A stretch of DNA of 64,000 nucleotides from Cervus elaphus (lineage: Eukaryota > Chordata > Mammalia > Artiodactyla > Cervidae): contig NC_057848.1 in NCBI RefSeq assembly GCF_910594005.1, positions 132,256,155 through 132,320,154 of the forward strand, written 5' to 3'. The notes beneath the pieces are model-generated. The model worked only from the letters and a program-made list of their open reading frames with translations. It did not search any database and was not told the origin of the DNA. The translations under genes and the position numbers were made by a program. Below, one piece after another: positions 45,690 through 56,202 of this stretch (positions are counted from its first letter, which is position 1; the number at the start of each line of letters is the position of its first letter).

Positions 45690-47324
45690 GCACTACATAA
45701 ATACTCCTCCCAAAAGATATTTAGGTAGTTAATAGTTTTCTTCTAAATGGATGAGGGAATCTGTGAAAATACACTCTTGCTCATGCCAGAATTATAGTAT
45801 TGATACAGACTGTCCACTGGAATGTAAAGGACACTCTGTAAGGACTCAGGTTTTATTCTTTGCATTCATTTAAGTGGGATTCTATTGCAAAGGGTTTCCT
45901 TAAATTGGCACCTAACTAGATAATAGAAAGTGCTAAGGATAAAATGTCTTCTCCCACATTTATAGAGACAAAAATGTGCTTTAGACGTCTCATGCTGTAT
46001 TATAGTCACAAGGACTGTGGTTCTATAATATGCACTGTGATGTCTGGACAAGTTCAACTTGTTGGACTGAGAATTACCTAATGCTTAGAGAACTGGAATA
46101 CTAGGGGAAATTGTTCCTTGAGAAGATGATTACCATTTGATGGATCTCATTGTCTGAAAAATAAGAATCTGCCTTGGAAGAAGGTTGGCACTCCCACATA
46201 AGGACTTTTACAAGATTTCTCTGTACCACCAACTCAACTACTCCTCCAGTTCCTTTTTCCTTTCATCCATTCCAGGAAATAATGACCCAGATTCTGTTTC
46301 TAAAGTACAAAATCTTTTCTGCTTGGCAGCTCCAATCATTCTCCTTTAGCCCATGGGATAAACTCCAACCCTTTCAGCATCCTCAAGAGTTTAGCTTTCA
46401 GACTGGGAAATTTGTACTCTCAGAGATATATGAAGTCTTTCTAAGTGGGACACAGGAATGGATGATTTTAAGGGGATCACTTCATAAATCCTAAACTTCC
46501 ATATTTACTCTTATCTATATTTTCTGTGTGAAAATGCACTTGGGGTCAAGACCTCAAGCTGAATTCCCACACTCCTCTTTTATTTCACATCCTCCTTTGT
46601 TCTGTTTTACAAAAGAAATGTACACCTCTCACTCAATCAGAATTCTGTCATGGAGTCTTTCCATGAGTAGTACCCTCCTGTGTAGCAAACAGAAGGACAG
46701 TTCCAAATATTTGTGTCATAAGTCCTCCTTATGGCAAAAACAACTTCTATTCTTCTCATTGAGATATGTATTTCCAATAAATCATTACTTTTTAGGTTTA
46801 ATAATTTTCAAATTTTTGTAATGTAGTCCACTTTGATCAAATGTGTATTACTGATAAAAATTTATTCCAGATTGAAATCTAATTATAATTAACACTTAAG
46901 CCTTAAGGTCATGGGTGATTTTAAAAATTAAAGTTTCAATTTATATATATTCTTATTTCAAGGAGATATGTTAGTGTAATCAATGGGACTTTAAAGCATA
47001 AAAGTGTATCTCAATAGAATTAAATTATGTAGGGGAAGTAATTTTAAAATATGAGTTCAAGGAGAATAAGGAATAATTTAATATTTCTGACAGTTAAGAG
47101 AAGAGCTTGCACATGTATTTTTTAAATTGAAAAGCGTGGTTCAAATTACTTTGGTATTTATAGTCTTTTGAATATATTTAAAAGAGTGATGTGACAGTTT
47201 TAATTTAAAATAACAATATTTATAATATGTTGGAAATTATACCTTTTGCAAATATTTAAACTTATGGTGAAAAATTTTAGATGTCAACTTAAAAGTACCT
47301 GAGGAGATACATATTTTTTTTTAA
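45690..47324. other. Unassigned, partly AT-rich sequence
   Basis: Possible L2-like string at about 45810-45875 (TCCACTGGAATGTAAAGGAC). 46860-47320 is strongly AT-rich. No gene seen. Confidence 0.4.
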
Positions 47325-48378
47325 ATAAACCTTTTATTTTGAAATACTTTTCAATTTACAGAAAAGTTGCAAAGATAATGCAAAGAATTTCTATTTGCCC
47401 TCCCCCTAGTTTCCTTAAATATTAACATCTTATATAACTGTGGTACATTTATCAAAACAATAAACTTAATATTAAGAGAAATAATAATGTAACTGTACTT
47501 TATTCAGTTTTCCTTAGTTTTTCCTTTTCCTCTTCTTCTTTTGAAAAGCATTTTATGTCTTTTTTGCTTTCCATTTCAGGATCCTATCCAGGAAGCCACA
47601 TTACATTTAGTCATCTTGTCTACTTAATCTCCTTTGATCTGTAAGAGTTCCTTTGTCTTTTCATCACCTTGATATTTTTGAAGAGTATTGGTCAAGTACT
47701 TTGTATAATGTTCCTGAATTTGGGTTTTTTATGATGTTTTCTTATGATTAGATTGGGGTTATGGGTTTTGGAGACGGTCACGGAAATGAAGTGCTCTTCT
47801 CATCATATCCTATCAGGGAGTATATGCTATCAACATGATTATTGCTAGTGTTAACCTTATCATCTGGCCAAAGTAGTGCTTGCCAAGTTTCAACACCATA
47901 AAGTTGCTATGTTTCTATTTCTGAACTGATTAGAAACAAGTCACTAAATCCAGTCCGCACTCAAGGTAGAGGGGATTAAGCTCCACCTCCTGAAAGGGAC
48001 AATGTCTATATATGTTCTATAAGAAAAATTTATCCCTTCTGCCCATTTGTTTATTTATTAAATCATTTTTTAATCTGGTAGACTCATGTATATTGAGAAA
48101 CTGAATATACAGATGAACAATGACCAGACCATATATGAAAATAGAATTCTACCTCTATAGCAGCACTCCCAGGAAATCAACTCATTATTTACAGTATCCA
48201 GCTCAGAAAGTCAGTCTTCTCTCTTTAAGTAAGATTTGTAAAAAGCCAAATTGCTATCATCAACAACAATCCAGAGAGGCAGGCAATAAATCCTATGCCA
48301 ATCTGCCTCAAATGTTCGGGACTTCATTAATAAGTGACAGCTTTGCTAATTTCTGTCCTTACTTCCAATTTAATCAAA

Positions 48379-48588
48379 ATGTTCAGTCACTCAGTCATGT
48401 CCAACTCTTTTGCGACCCCATGGACTGTAGCCTGCCAGGCTCCTCTGTCCATGGGATTCTCCAGGTAAGAGTACTGGAGTAGGTTGCCATTTCCTCCTCC
48501 AGGGGATCTCCTCAACCCAGAGACCAAACCCACATCTCTTGCATCTCCTTACATTAACAGGAGGATTCTTTACCACTGAATACTTCAG
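48379..48588 (-). mobile_element. Bov-tA SINE, left half of head-to-head pair
   Basis: TTCAGTCACTCAGTCATGTC through GGATTCTTTACCACTGA. The last part of the head is replaced by ATACTTCAGTTATAAGGG. Confidence 0.93.
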
Positions 48589-48676
48589 TTATAAGGGCTT
48601 CTTGCTGGTTCAGGTGGTAAAGAATCTGCCTGCAGTGCAGGAGACCTGGGTTTGATCTCTGGGTCAGAAAGATCCC
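48511..48676 (+). repeat. Inverted duplication, arm A
   Basis: This head-to-head SINE junction is matched in reverse complement by 49350-49512, including the non-SINE spacer GTTATAAGGGCTT and the variant ATCTCCTTACA in the minus-strand head. Confidence 0.8.
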
Positions 48677-48808
48677 CTGCAGAAGGGAATGGCAACCCAC
48701 TCCAGTATTCTTGCCTGGAGAAATCAATGGACAGAGGAGCCTGGACGGCTACAGTTCATAGGGTCCCAAAGAGTTGGACATGACTGAATGACCAACACTT
48801 TTACTTCT
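48594..48808 (+). mobile_element. Bov-tA SINE, right half of head-to-head pair
   Basis: AGGGCTTCTTGCTGGTTCAG head, GGGTTTGATCTCTGGGTCAG and the tail GACTGAATGACCAACACTTT. With the left copy it forms a near-palindrome. Confidence 0.94.
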
Positions 48809-49349
48809 CATGGGCTATAATCCAGTATTATTTTATTTATTTTCTTCCTCAAATTGTTCCAACTTTGTCCATTGGGAGCTCTTTCAGTTTGACACTCCTG
48901 TTTCCCTTTAACACACCCCATCATTTTGTTTCTTTGAGTACTTCCTTTCCTCTGGCAATACAAAATGCTGCAAGCTCATCTCATATATTTCCTGTCCCAG
49001 TCCCAGAGTCAGCTATTTTCAAAAGGAGTCCTGGTTTCTTTCATTAAGGAATGTTATTTAAAAAGCAAAATCTGGGCACTGATGGTGCCTCATTATGACT
49101 GGGCTATCATTACTTCTAGATCCTCCCAGAGAAAGATCTAGGATATATATATACACACACACATACACAACAAAGTATACATATACCTATACTTATTTCT
49201 GTATCTATTTGTATATATATTAAGCTAAGCATGAATTCATACTGCTGTCTCCAACTCTAATCCAGCACCACAGAATTCCTTCTAGTCTTCCCCTAGCTTA
49301 TTTTTAACTTTATTCTATAGGATCAAACTCAACCCAAGATCCCAACTAT

Positions 49350-49512
49350 GGGATCTTCCTGACCCAGGGATTAAACCCAGGTCTCCTGCATTACAGGCAG
49401 ATTCTTTACTATCTGAGCCACCAGAAAAGCCCTTATAACCAACTCAGTGGTAAAAAATCCTCTTGTCAGTGTAAGGAGATGCAGGAGATGTAGGTTTGAT
49501 CCCTGGGTTGAG
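49350..49512 (-). repeat. Inverted duplication, arm B (two SINE heads)
   Basis: Minus-strand SINE head (49350-49434) and plus-strand SINE head (about 49440-49512) joined by AAGCCCTTATAACCAACTCA. Neither has a body or tail, as expected if they were copied from arm A rather than inserted separately. Confidence 0.8.
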
Positions 49513-50185
49513 TGAGTAAGATAACTGCATTATCCATCATTTATTAACTTATGTCTTTTATGATAGAAGATGCATAAAGATTTCAGACTTAGCTGATATC
49601 CCTTGAGAAACAAGTGCACCCACTAGAGTACATTGCTTATGTATAGTCTTTTTCTTTTTAGCTTTACCTTTTCCAATCAAAACACCATTAATCCAAAGTT
49701 ATTTAAAGCAGCTTCCTTTTCCTTACACCCTTCATTGAGGTTAATAATAAATTTATTATATAGTTAGAGTAATTTGTCATAATCTGTATTCCATCTGGAG
49801 ACCCCTTGACATTTTGGTTGATTTTTTTATTTGCATACTTTAAAACTGACTTTTGATGATGTACTCAGGGTTTTGGCAAATGCACAGGGTCATGTATCCA
49901 TCAGCTTAGTGCCATAAAGAATGATTTCATCACACTAAAAATTCCCCTGTGCATCTTCTTTGTAGTCAACCATTCCCACTTCCCTAAACATTGGTGGCCT
50001 GTGATTTGTTTTTCATTTCTATAATTTTTGCATTTTCCAGAATGTCATATAAATATAATTATACAGTACATATCCTTTGGGGTCTGGCTTCTTTTACTTA
50101 GCAAAATCTATTTATAACTCACCTATGTTGTGTTTATTAATAAGTCTTTTCACCACTGAATAGTATTCAATTGTAAGGGTGTACT

Positions 50186-50264
50186 GCAGTTTACTTATTC
50201 ATTCACCCATTGAAGGACAGTTTTTGGAGATTATGAAAAGCTGCTAAAACACTGGTATGTAGGA
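50186..50264 (+). repeat. 79-bp segment, exact copy at 54074
   Basis: Lies within the L1M and fits its order, so it is the likely source. Starts GCAGTTTACTTATTC, ends GGTATGTAGGA. Confidence 0.95.
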
Positions 50265-50394
50265 TTTTGTGTGAACATAAACTTTTAATTCACTTGGAGT
50301 AATTCCAAGGAGTGTGATTATTAGATCATATTGTAAATCTATGTCTGACTTTTATAAGCAACTGGTAGACTTTCAAAGTGACTATACCACTTTG

Positions 50395-50862
50395 CTAACA
50401 AAGGTTCATCTAGTCAAAGCTATGGTTTTGTCAGTAGTCATGTATGGATGTGAGAATTGGACTGCAAAGAAAGCTGAGTGCTGAAGAATTGATGCTTTTG
50501 AACTGTGGTGTTGGAGATGACTCTTGAGAGTCCCTTGGACTGCAAGGAGATCCAACCAGTCCATCCTAAAGGAGATCAGTCCTGAATATTCATTAGAAGG
50601 ACTGACGCTGAAGCTGAAACTCCAATATTTTGGCCACCTGAAGTGAAGAACTGACTCAGTTGAAAAGACACTGAGGCTGGGAAAGATTGAAGGCAGGAGA
50701 AGGGGATGACAGAGGATGAAGATGGCAGGAAAGCATCACCGACTCAATGGACATGAGTTTGAGCAAGCTCTGGGAGTTGGTGATGGACAGGAAGCCTGGC
50801 ACGCTGCAGTCCACCGGGTCGCAAAGAGTCAGACACAACTGAGCGACTGAACTGACTGACTG
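50395..50862 (+). mobile_element. BovB 3' end with target duplication
   Basis: CTAACAAAGGTTCATCTAGT to GAGCGACTGAACTGACTGAC. 11-bp duplication ATACCACTTTG at 50384-50394 and 50863-50873. Inserted in the L1M. Confidence 0.96.
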
Positions 50863-50950
50863 ATACCACTTTGATTCCCACTAGCTGTGAATGAGCGCAT
50901 GTTGTGCTCTATCCAGCATTTTTAATCTGTGCCAGCATTTTTTATTGGCA

Positions 50951-51309
50951 GTTTTCAAAATTTTTAAATTTATTTACTTATTTATTTTTGGCTGTGCTGG
51001 GTGGGTCTTCATTGTGCAGGCTTGCTCTAGTTGCGGCGAGTGGGAAACTCTCTAGTTGTGGTGCATGGGCTTCTCATTGCAATGACTTCTCTTTTTGCAG
51101 AGCCCAGGCTCTGGAGTGGAGGGTTCAGTAGCTGTAGCATGGGAGTTCAGTAGTTACAGTTTTCTGGCTCTAGAGCTTGTGGGCTGAGTAGTTGTGGTGC
51201 ATGGGCTTAGTTGTCCCGTAGCCTGTGGTATCTTCCCTAACCCAGGATCAAACCCATGTCCCTAGCACTGGCAGGTGGATTCCTAACCACTAGACCACCA
51301 GAGAAGTCC
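50951..51309 (-). mobile_element. CHR-type SINE, long form
   Basis: TTTACTTATTTATTTTTGGC, TAGTTGCGGCGAGTGGG, GCACTGGCAGGTGGATTCCT, CTAGACCACCAGAGAAGTCC. TTATTGG on both sides (about 50943, 51310) may be the target duplication. Confidence 0.93.
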
Positions 51310-51638
51310 CTTATTGGATTTTTTTTTTTTTTTTTAGCCATTCTAATAGATGTGTAGTATGTCTTTGTTTTAATGTTAATTTCTCTAGTGACAAATGATG
51401 TAGAACATCTTTTTATACACTAATGTACCCTTCTTATATCTTCTTTAATGAAGTATTTGTCGGATCTTTGCTTTTATTTAACTAGTTTGTTTTCTTATTG
51501 TTAAGTTTTAGGATTTCTTTGTATGTTCTTGATATAAGTCCTTTATTAGATATGTGATTTACAAGTATTTTTTCTCAGTCTGTACTTTGTTTTATCTTCT
51601 AATTCTCTTAACAGTGTCTTTCAAAAACAAACAATTTA

Positions 51639-51659
51639 GGGCTTCCCTGGTGGCTCAGA
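51639..51659 (+). mobile_element. 21-bp Bov-tA head between perfect 17-bp target duplications
   Basis: GGGCTTCCCTGGTGGCTCAG plus A is the exact 5' start of Bov-tA. It is flanked directly by CAAAAACAAACAATTTA at 51622-51638 and 51660-51676. No SINE body, tail or poly-A is present. Confidence 0.95.
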
Positions 51660-52443
51660 CAAAAACAAACAATTTAATCTGTTAAAATCTAATTTACTAT
51701 TTTTTTTCTTCCATGGATATTGCTTTTGGTGTTGTATCTAAACATTCATTGCAAAACCCTAAGTCACACAGAATTTTTCCTAATTTTCTTCTAGAAAATT
51801 TTATAGTTTTAGATTTTATATTTAGTTATGTAGTACATTTTGAATTAAATTTCATTTGTAGTATAAAGTATGTGCTGAAGTTCATATTTTTGCAAATGAA
51901 CATCCAGTTGTTCCAGTACCATTTGTTGAAACGTTTATACTTTCTACATTAAATTGCCTTTGCACCTTTGTCTAATATATGTTGATTATATTTGTATGGG
52001 TCTGTTTCTGGGCTCATTGTATTGTTCCATTGATCTCCATGTCTATCGTTTTGCCAGTATCACACTTTCATGATTATTATAGTTTTAAACATAGTAAGTA
52101 TTGAAATCAAGTAATGTGTGTCTTTTTTTTATTTTATATTTTTTTCTAGTATTCTAGATCTTTTGGCTTTTCATACAAATGTTAGAATTAGCTTTTTGAT
52201 ATTGATAATAGCTTTATGTATTTTGATGATGATTGTGCTGGATTTATAAATTAAATCGGGAAGAACTGATATCTTGACAATAGTATCTTCCAATTCATGA
52301 ACTTCATATTTCTCCATTTATTTAGATTTTCTTTGGTTGATCTCATAATTTTTCTTGCAGTTTTCAGCATACATATATAATACATTTTGCTAGATTTATT
52401 CCTGTACTGGTCAGTGTTTAACCAGAAATCAGGATCAGTAGGA

Positions 52444-52475
52444 TCTATCATCTATCTATCTATCTATCTATCCAT
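52444..52475. repeat. (TATC)n microsatellite
   Basis: About seven to eight tetranucleotide units with one variant. Confidence 0.95.
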
Positions 52476-52567
52476 CAGGATTTGCTACAAGGAATTGTGA
52501 AGGCTAGTCAGGAAAGATTACCAGCAGGATGAAACTTCATCAGTGTGAGCTAAAGTTCTTGTTCCCA

Positions 52568-52730
52568 AGTAGAATTTCTTTCTCTTCTTCCCCTTCCTCT
52601 TCTTCCTTATTTTTCTCCTCTTCTCTCCTCTCTCTTCTCTCCCTTATCTACTCTCCCTTCTTGCATTTCCTCCTCTTTCTCCCCCTCCTCCCTACTGCTC
52701 CTTATTTCATTTTATTTTTTTTTTAAAGTT
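52568..52730 (+). repeat. Polypyrimidine tract, about 160 bp
   Basis: Almost unbroken C/T (TTCTTCCCCTTCCTCTTCTT, CTCCTCTTCTCTCCTCTCTC) ending in T10. Possible triplex-prone sequence. Confidence 0.9.
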
Positions 52731-52734
52731 TCCT

Positions 52735-53475
52735 GATTATATGATTTTTTTCAAATTTATTTTTAATTGGAGTAGAGTTGATTTATAATGTCATGTTAGT
52801 TTCAGGTGTACAGCAAAATGATTCACACATTCATATATTTTGTATATACTTATATATACACACACACATATACTTTTGCAGATTATTTTCCATTGTAGGT
52901 AATTTACAAGATACTAAGTATAGTTTCTTGTGCTATAAATGGGTCTTTGTTGTTTATCTATTTTATATAGTAGTGTGTATCTGTTAATCCCAAATTCCTA
53001 ATTTATCTCTCCCCTACTTTCCCCTTTGGTAATCATAAGTTTGTTTTTGAAGGCTCTGAATCTGTTTCTGGTTTGCAAACAAGTTTGTTTGTGTTACATT
53101 TTAGATTCCACCTACAAGTGATTCCACTTCCCTGGTATCTCAGACGGTAAATAATTCACCTGTCATGCAGAAGACCTGGGTTCGATCTCTGGGTCAGGAA
53201 GATCCCCTGGAGAAAGGAATGGCAACCCACTCCAGTATTCTTGCCTGGAGAATTCCATGGACAGAGGGGCCTGGTAGGCTACAGTCCATGGGATCGCAAA
53301 GAGTGGGACATGACTGAGCAACTAACACTTTCACACTTTCATAAGTGATTCCATATGGTATATCTTACTCTTTCTGACTTAACTTCACTTAGCATAATCT
53401 CTAGGTCCATCCATATTGTTGCAAATGGCATTATTTCATGCTTTTTATGGCTGAGTAGTCACAGTCCTTTTTTGA
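52735..53475 (-). mobile_element. Artiodactyl L1 fragment, split by Bov-tA
   Basis: GTAGAGTTGATTTATAATGT, TTAGTTTCAGGTGTACAGCA, TAGATTCCACCTACAAGTGA, and after the SINE GCATAATCTCTAGGTCCATC, TTTATGGCTGAGTAGTCACA. Same family as 19665-20016, antisense. Confidence 0.88.
53127..53342 (+). mobile_element. Bov-tA SINE with target duplication
   Basis: CTTCCCTGGTATCTCAGACG to CTAACACTTTCACACTTTCA. 11-bp duplication AAGTGATTCCA at 53116-53126 and 53343-53353. Confidence 0.96.
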
Positions 53476-53483
53476 TGGATAAG

Positions 53484-53595
53484 ATTTATTATCTGTATTA
53501 CATAGATTAAAGAAACTGAGGTTCAGGTACATTAAATTAGTCAGCTATGTCAGTCCAAATGGGAATGCAGGCAGAGGCCATTGTATCAAGAGCCA
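53484..53595 (-). repeat. MIR SINE
   Basis: TATCTGTATTACATAGATTA, GAAACTGAGGTTCAGGTAC, TAGTCAGCTATGTCAG: decayed MIR complement. Confidence 0.55.
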
Positions 53596-53939
53596 ACAAT
53601 GACTTCACAGGACCTTCTTTTGTTCCTCCCCTGCTTGTCAAATCTTGACCGTTGATGCACAGGCTACCTGGTCAAAGTGTACCATGTACCTGCATGGAAT
53701 AGCATGGCTGAGAAGCAGGTACAGGATTAGAACTGCAGCAGTCACTCCTGGTTTGTCATCCATAAGTATGCACTTTGCTGATCCTTGCTCCAGGAAAAAG
53801 CCGTAAAAAACAATTGCTAGAAAAAGATCTGAGGATCACAAGAAGTTAATCTGAATTATGGTCCAGGATTACGACTGCCATAGTAACTTGGATCCTCAGA
53901 TATTTTCATAATAAAATGGTACAGATGAACCTATTTGCA

Positions 53940-54315
53940 GGGCAAGAATAGAGATGCAGACGTAGAGAACAGACATGTGGACCAGGTGGAGGGTGAGATG
54001 AATTGGGAAATTTAGACTGACATCTAGGCACTGCCATGTGTAAAAAAAATTACTAGTGGGAACCTGCTATATAGCAGTTTACTTATTCATTCACCCATTG
54101 AAGGACAGTTTTTGGAGATTATGAAAAGCTGCTAAAACACTGGTATGTAGGAGCTCAGCTCGGTGCTCTGTGATACCGACTTGGGTAGATTGGGAGTGGG
54201 TGGAAGGGAGGTCCAAGAGGGAGGGCATATATGTATGTATACACATAGTTGATTTACTTCATTGTATAGAAGAAACTAACACAGCATTGTAAGGCAACTA
54301 TACCCCAATAATAAA
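53940..54315 (+). mobile_element. Artiodactyl L1 3' end carrying a foreign 79-bp block
   Basis: GAGAACAGACATGTGGACCA, GGGAACCTGCTATATAGCA, then the foreign block, then GAGCTCAGCTCGGTGCTCTG, GAGGTCCAAGAGGGAGGGCA, ACACAGCATTGTAAGGCAAC, TACCCCAATAATAAAGATA. The L1 reads through if the block is removed. Confidence 0.9.
54074..54152 (+). repeat. 79-bp exact copy of 50186-50264
   Basis: Identical over 79 bp and in the same orientation as 50186-50264, 3,888 bp away. Flanked by L1 sequence on both sides. Confidence 0.97.
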
Positions 54316-54542
54316 GATATAATCTTAAGAAAAGGGGGAGAGGGGAAGGTATCTGACCCAAATACAACAAAATACCTAGGAAAGTGCCCAGTGTGAATGA
54401 CTGGAAAATTAAATAGACTCTGTGTCAGAGTTACTTTGACAGACCGTCCATGAGTAGCCGACATCTGATATCTCTTTCCCTATGGCTATTGTCTACATAT
54501 GTGCAAGTTGTGTGCCCTATAATGGTGGCCCCTAAAAAGGGG

Positions 54543-54744
54543 TTTGTTGTTGTTGTTTAGTCTCTAAGTCATATCTGACTGTTTTGTGACCCTATGGACT
54601 ATAGTCTACCAGGCTGCTCTGTCTGTGGGATTATTCAGGCAAGAATACTGGAGTGGGTTGCCATGCCCTCCTCCAGAGGATCCCTGACCCATATCCCCTG
54701 CATTGCAGGAGGGTTCTTTACCACTGAGCCACTAGGGAAGCCCC
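54543..54744 (-). mobile_element. Bov-tA SINE
   Basis: TTGTTGTTGTTTAGTCTCTA tail side, CCATGCCCTCCTCCAGAGGA, TGCATTGCAGGAGGGTTC, GAGCCACTAGGGAAGCCC. Confidence 0.95.
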
Positions 54745-55295
54745 TCAGAGAGTTAGTGGGGGCTGAATTCTTTGCCTCTAGGATGGATAAAGGGCACTGT
54801 TTCCTACTACATTCATCTAGAGGGGCACCTTTCTTCCATTTGCCTTAAGTTCCAATTTCTATTTTCTTTTAGTAATGGCACCAAGTTTAGTTTTCCTTCT
54901 GAAACTGCTTTCCTCACCATCAGACAGAGCTGGTGGGGTTTTCCACTGTGCTGGGTCAACTCCTCTCAACCTAGGGAGATATACTCTTGGGCCAAACTGG
55001 GTGAATTGGGCTCTCCTGGGATCTGCAATTTGAGAACAATGACAAAAGAATGGGAGGTCTGGAGCAGAGTTATTATGAAGTTGGAGCTGGGCATACATTC
55101 TTGCTTCTGAGATCGTCATCACTCCCTGGCACCTGTGTTTCCTGAGGCCTGAAACTTTACCAATTCCTTTGACCATCTTAAACAACAGGAAGGTGGTTGA
55201 AGAAGGAAGCTGTAGCTGAAAGAAAGACTCCTGTTGTTTAAGTGTTTAACCAATATGAAGGAAATAAAAATCAGAGCTCTTTGAGGTTTTATCTG
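54745..55295. other. Unassigned sequence
   Basis: Balanced composition; no repeat family or exon recognised. Confidence 0.4.
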
Positions 55296-55297
55296 TC

Positions 55298-55456
55298 ATG
55301 GTTCTTCTGTCCATGGGATTTCCCAGATAAGAATACTGGAGTGGGTTGCCATTTCCTCCTCCAGGGTATCTTCTTGACACAGGGATGGAACCTGAGTCTC
55401 TGTGTCTCCTGCATTGGCAAGCAGATTCTTTACCGCTAGGCCACCAGAGAAGCCCT
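55298..55456 (-). mobile_element. Bov-tA SINE, lacking its 3' part
   Basis: GGTTCTTCTGTCCATGGGAT through TCTCCTGCATTGGCAAGCAG to GGCCACCAGAGAAGCCC. The tail side beyond the middle of the body is absent. Confidence 0.92.
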
Positions 55457-56202
55457 TTATCCATCATGGGCAATATCACTTCAACCGTCATCCAACAAAT
55501 ACTGAGCTTTTTGTTTTAACTATCAGTAGTCATTTTTTACCCTTTGAATTTTGTGAATCAGTTTACCAAGTTTGTGAATCAATTTGCCAATGTGTACAGT
55601 CTCAGACATGTCATTAATGTGTAATAAACCTTATAATCAATGGTATCTGAAAGACTGAATCAGAGGGTCCTAGTAGCTGCTGTCCTTTATGCTGAAATCC
55701 AAGGTCTTCCTTGGACTATTTAATCAAAACAACAGGAACCCAAAGAGGTCTGGTTTGGTTAAGATCAAGCCTCAGCAATAATGTACCCCTGGATATTGGT
55801 CCTTTTATATTTTAGAAATGTTGCTGTCTTTAGCAAGAATCTGTGTTGTTCTATCATTCTGTTAGTCCATCTATATAGTCAAACATACTCAGTTTTTTTC
55901 GGTGGTCATGTTCTCAATTTTTGAAGATGAATTTCTAGGGGGTTAAATCACCCTGCTTTCTGCAGTCTCCAGAGTAATATTCTACTGGGTCTACATAGGA
56001 GATGGGGCTGAAATGCTTGGGTTACAAGCCCTGAATCAGCTCTCCTCAGTTCTCAGACTTTGCAAAGAATGCCTTGGACAGATTTCTTACTCTGGGTTAG
56101 ATGCCACTGCTGGCATAGATTAAACTTTGAGCAATAAGCCACTGGTTTGTTTTCTAGAAAGTCTGACTCATTTTGAACCACTGATAAAATCAAGATGCTT
56201 CA
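55457..56202. other. Unassigned sequence
   Basis: GTTTACCAAGTTTGTGAATC and a near-repeat (55551-55587) are the only local structure. No gene. Confidence 0.4.

Larger units (their letters stand above)
47325..52415 (-). mobile_element. Second ancient L1M/L1ME, split by many inserts
   Basis: Antisense, 3' UTR first: TTACAGAAAAGTTGCAAAGA, GGAAGCCACATTACATTTAG, GATTAAGCTCCACCTCCTG (to about 48378). Then 48811-49345 (CAAAATGCTGCAAGCTCATC, CTGTCTCCAACTCTAATCCA). Then 49515-50394, 50863-50950, 51310-51638 and 51660-52415 into ORF2 (TTTGGTGTTGTATCTAAACA, CATCCAGTTGTTCCAGTACC). Whether it is one element or two adjacent ones needs a library alignment. Confidence 0.75.

Noticed and set aside
48379..49512. 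CRISPR-like repeat array from regularly seen SINE motifs
   Set aside because: The repeats are dispersed SINEs of about 200 bp in mixed orientation in a mammalian genome, not short direct repeats with spacers.
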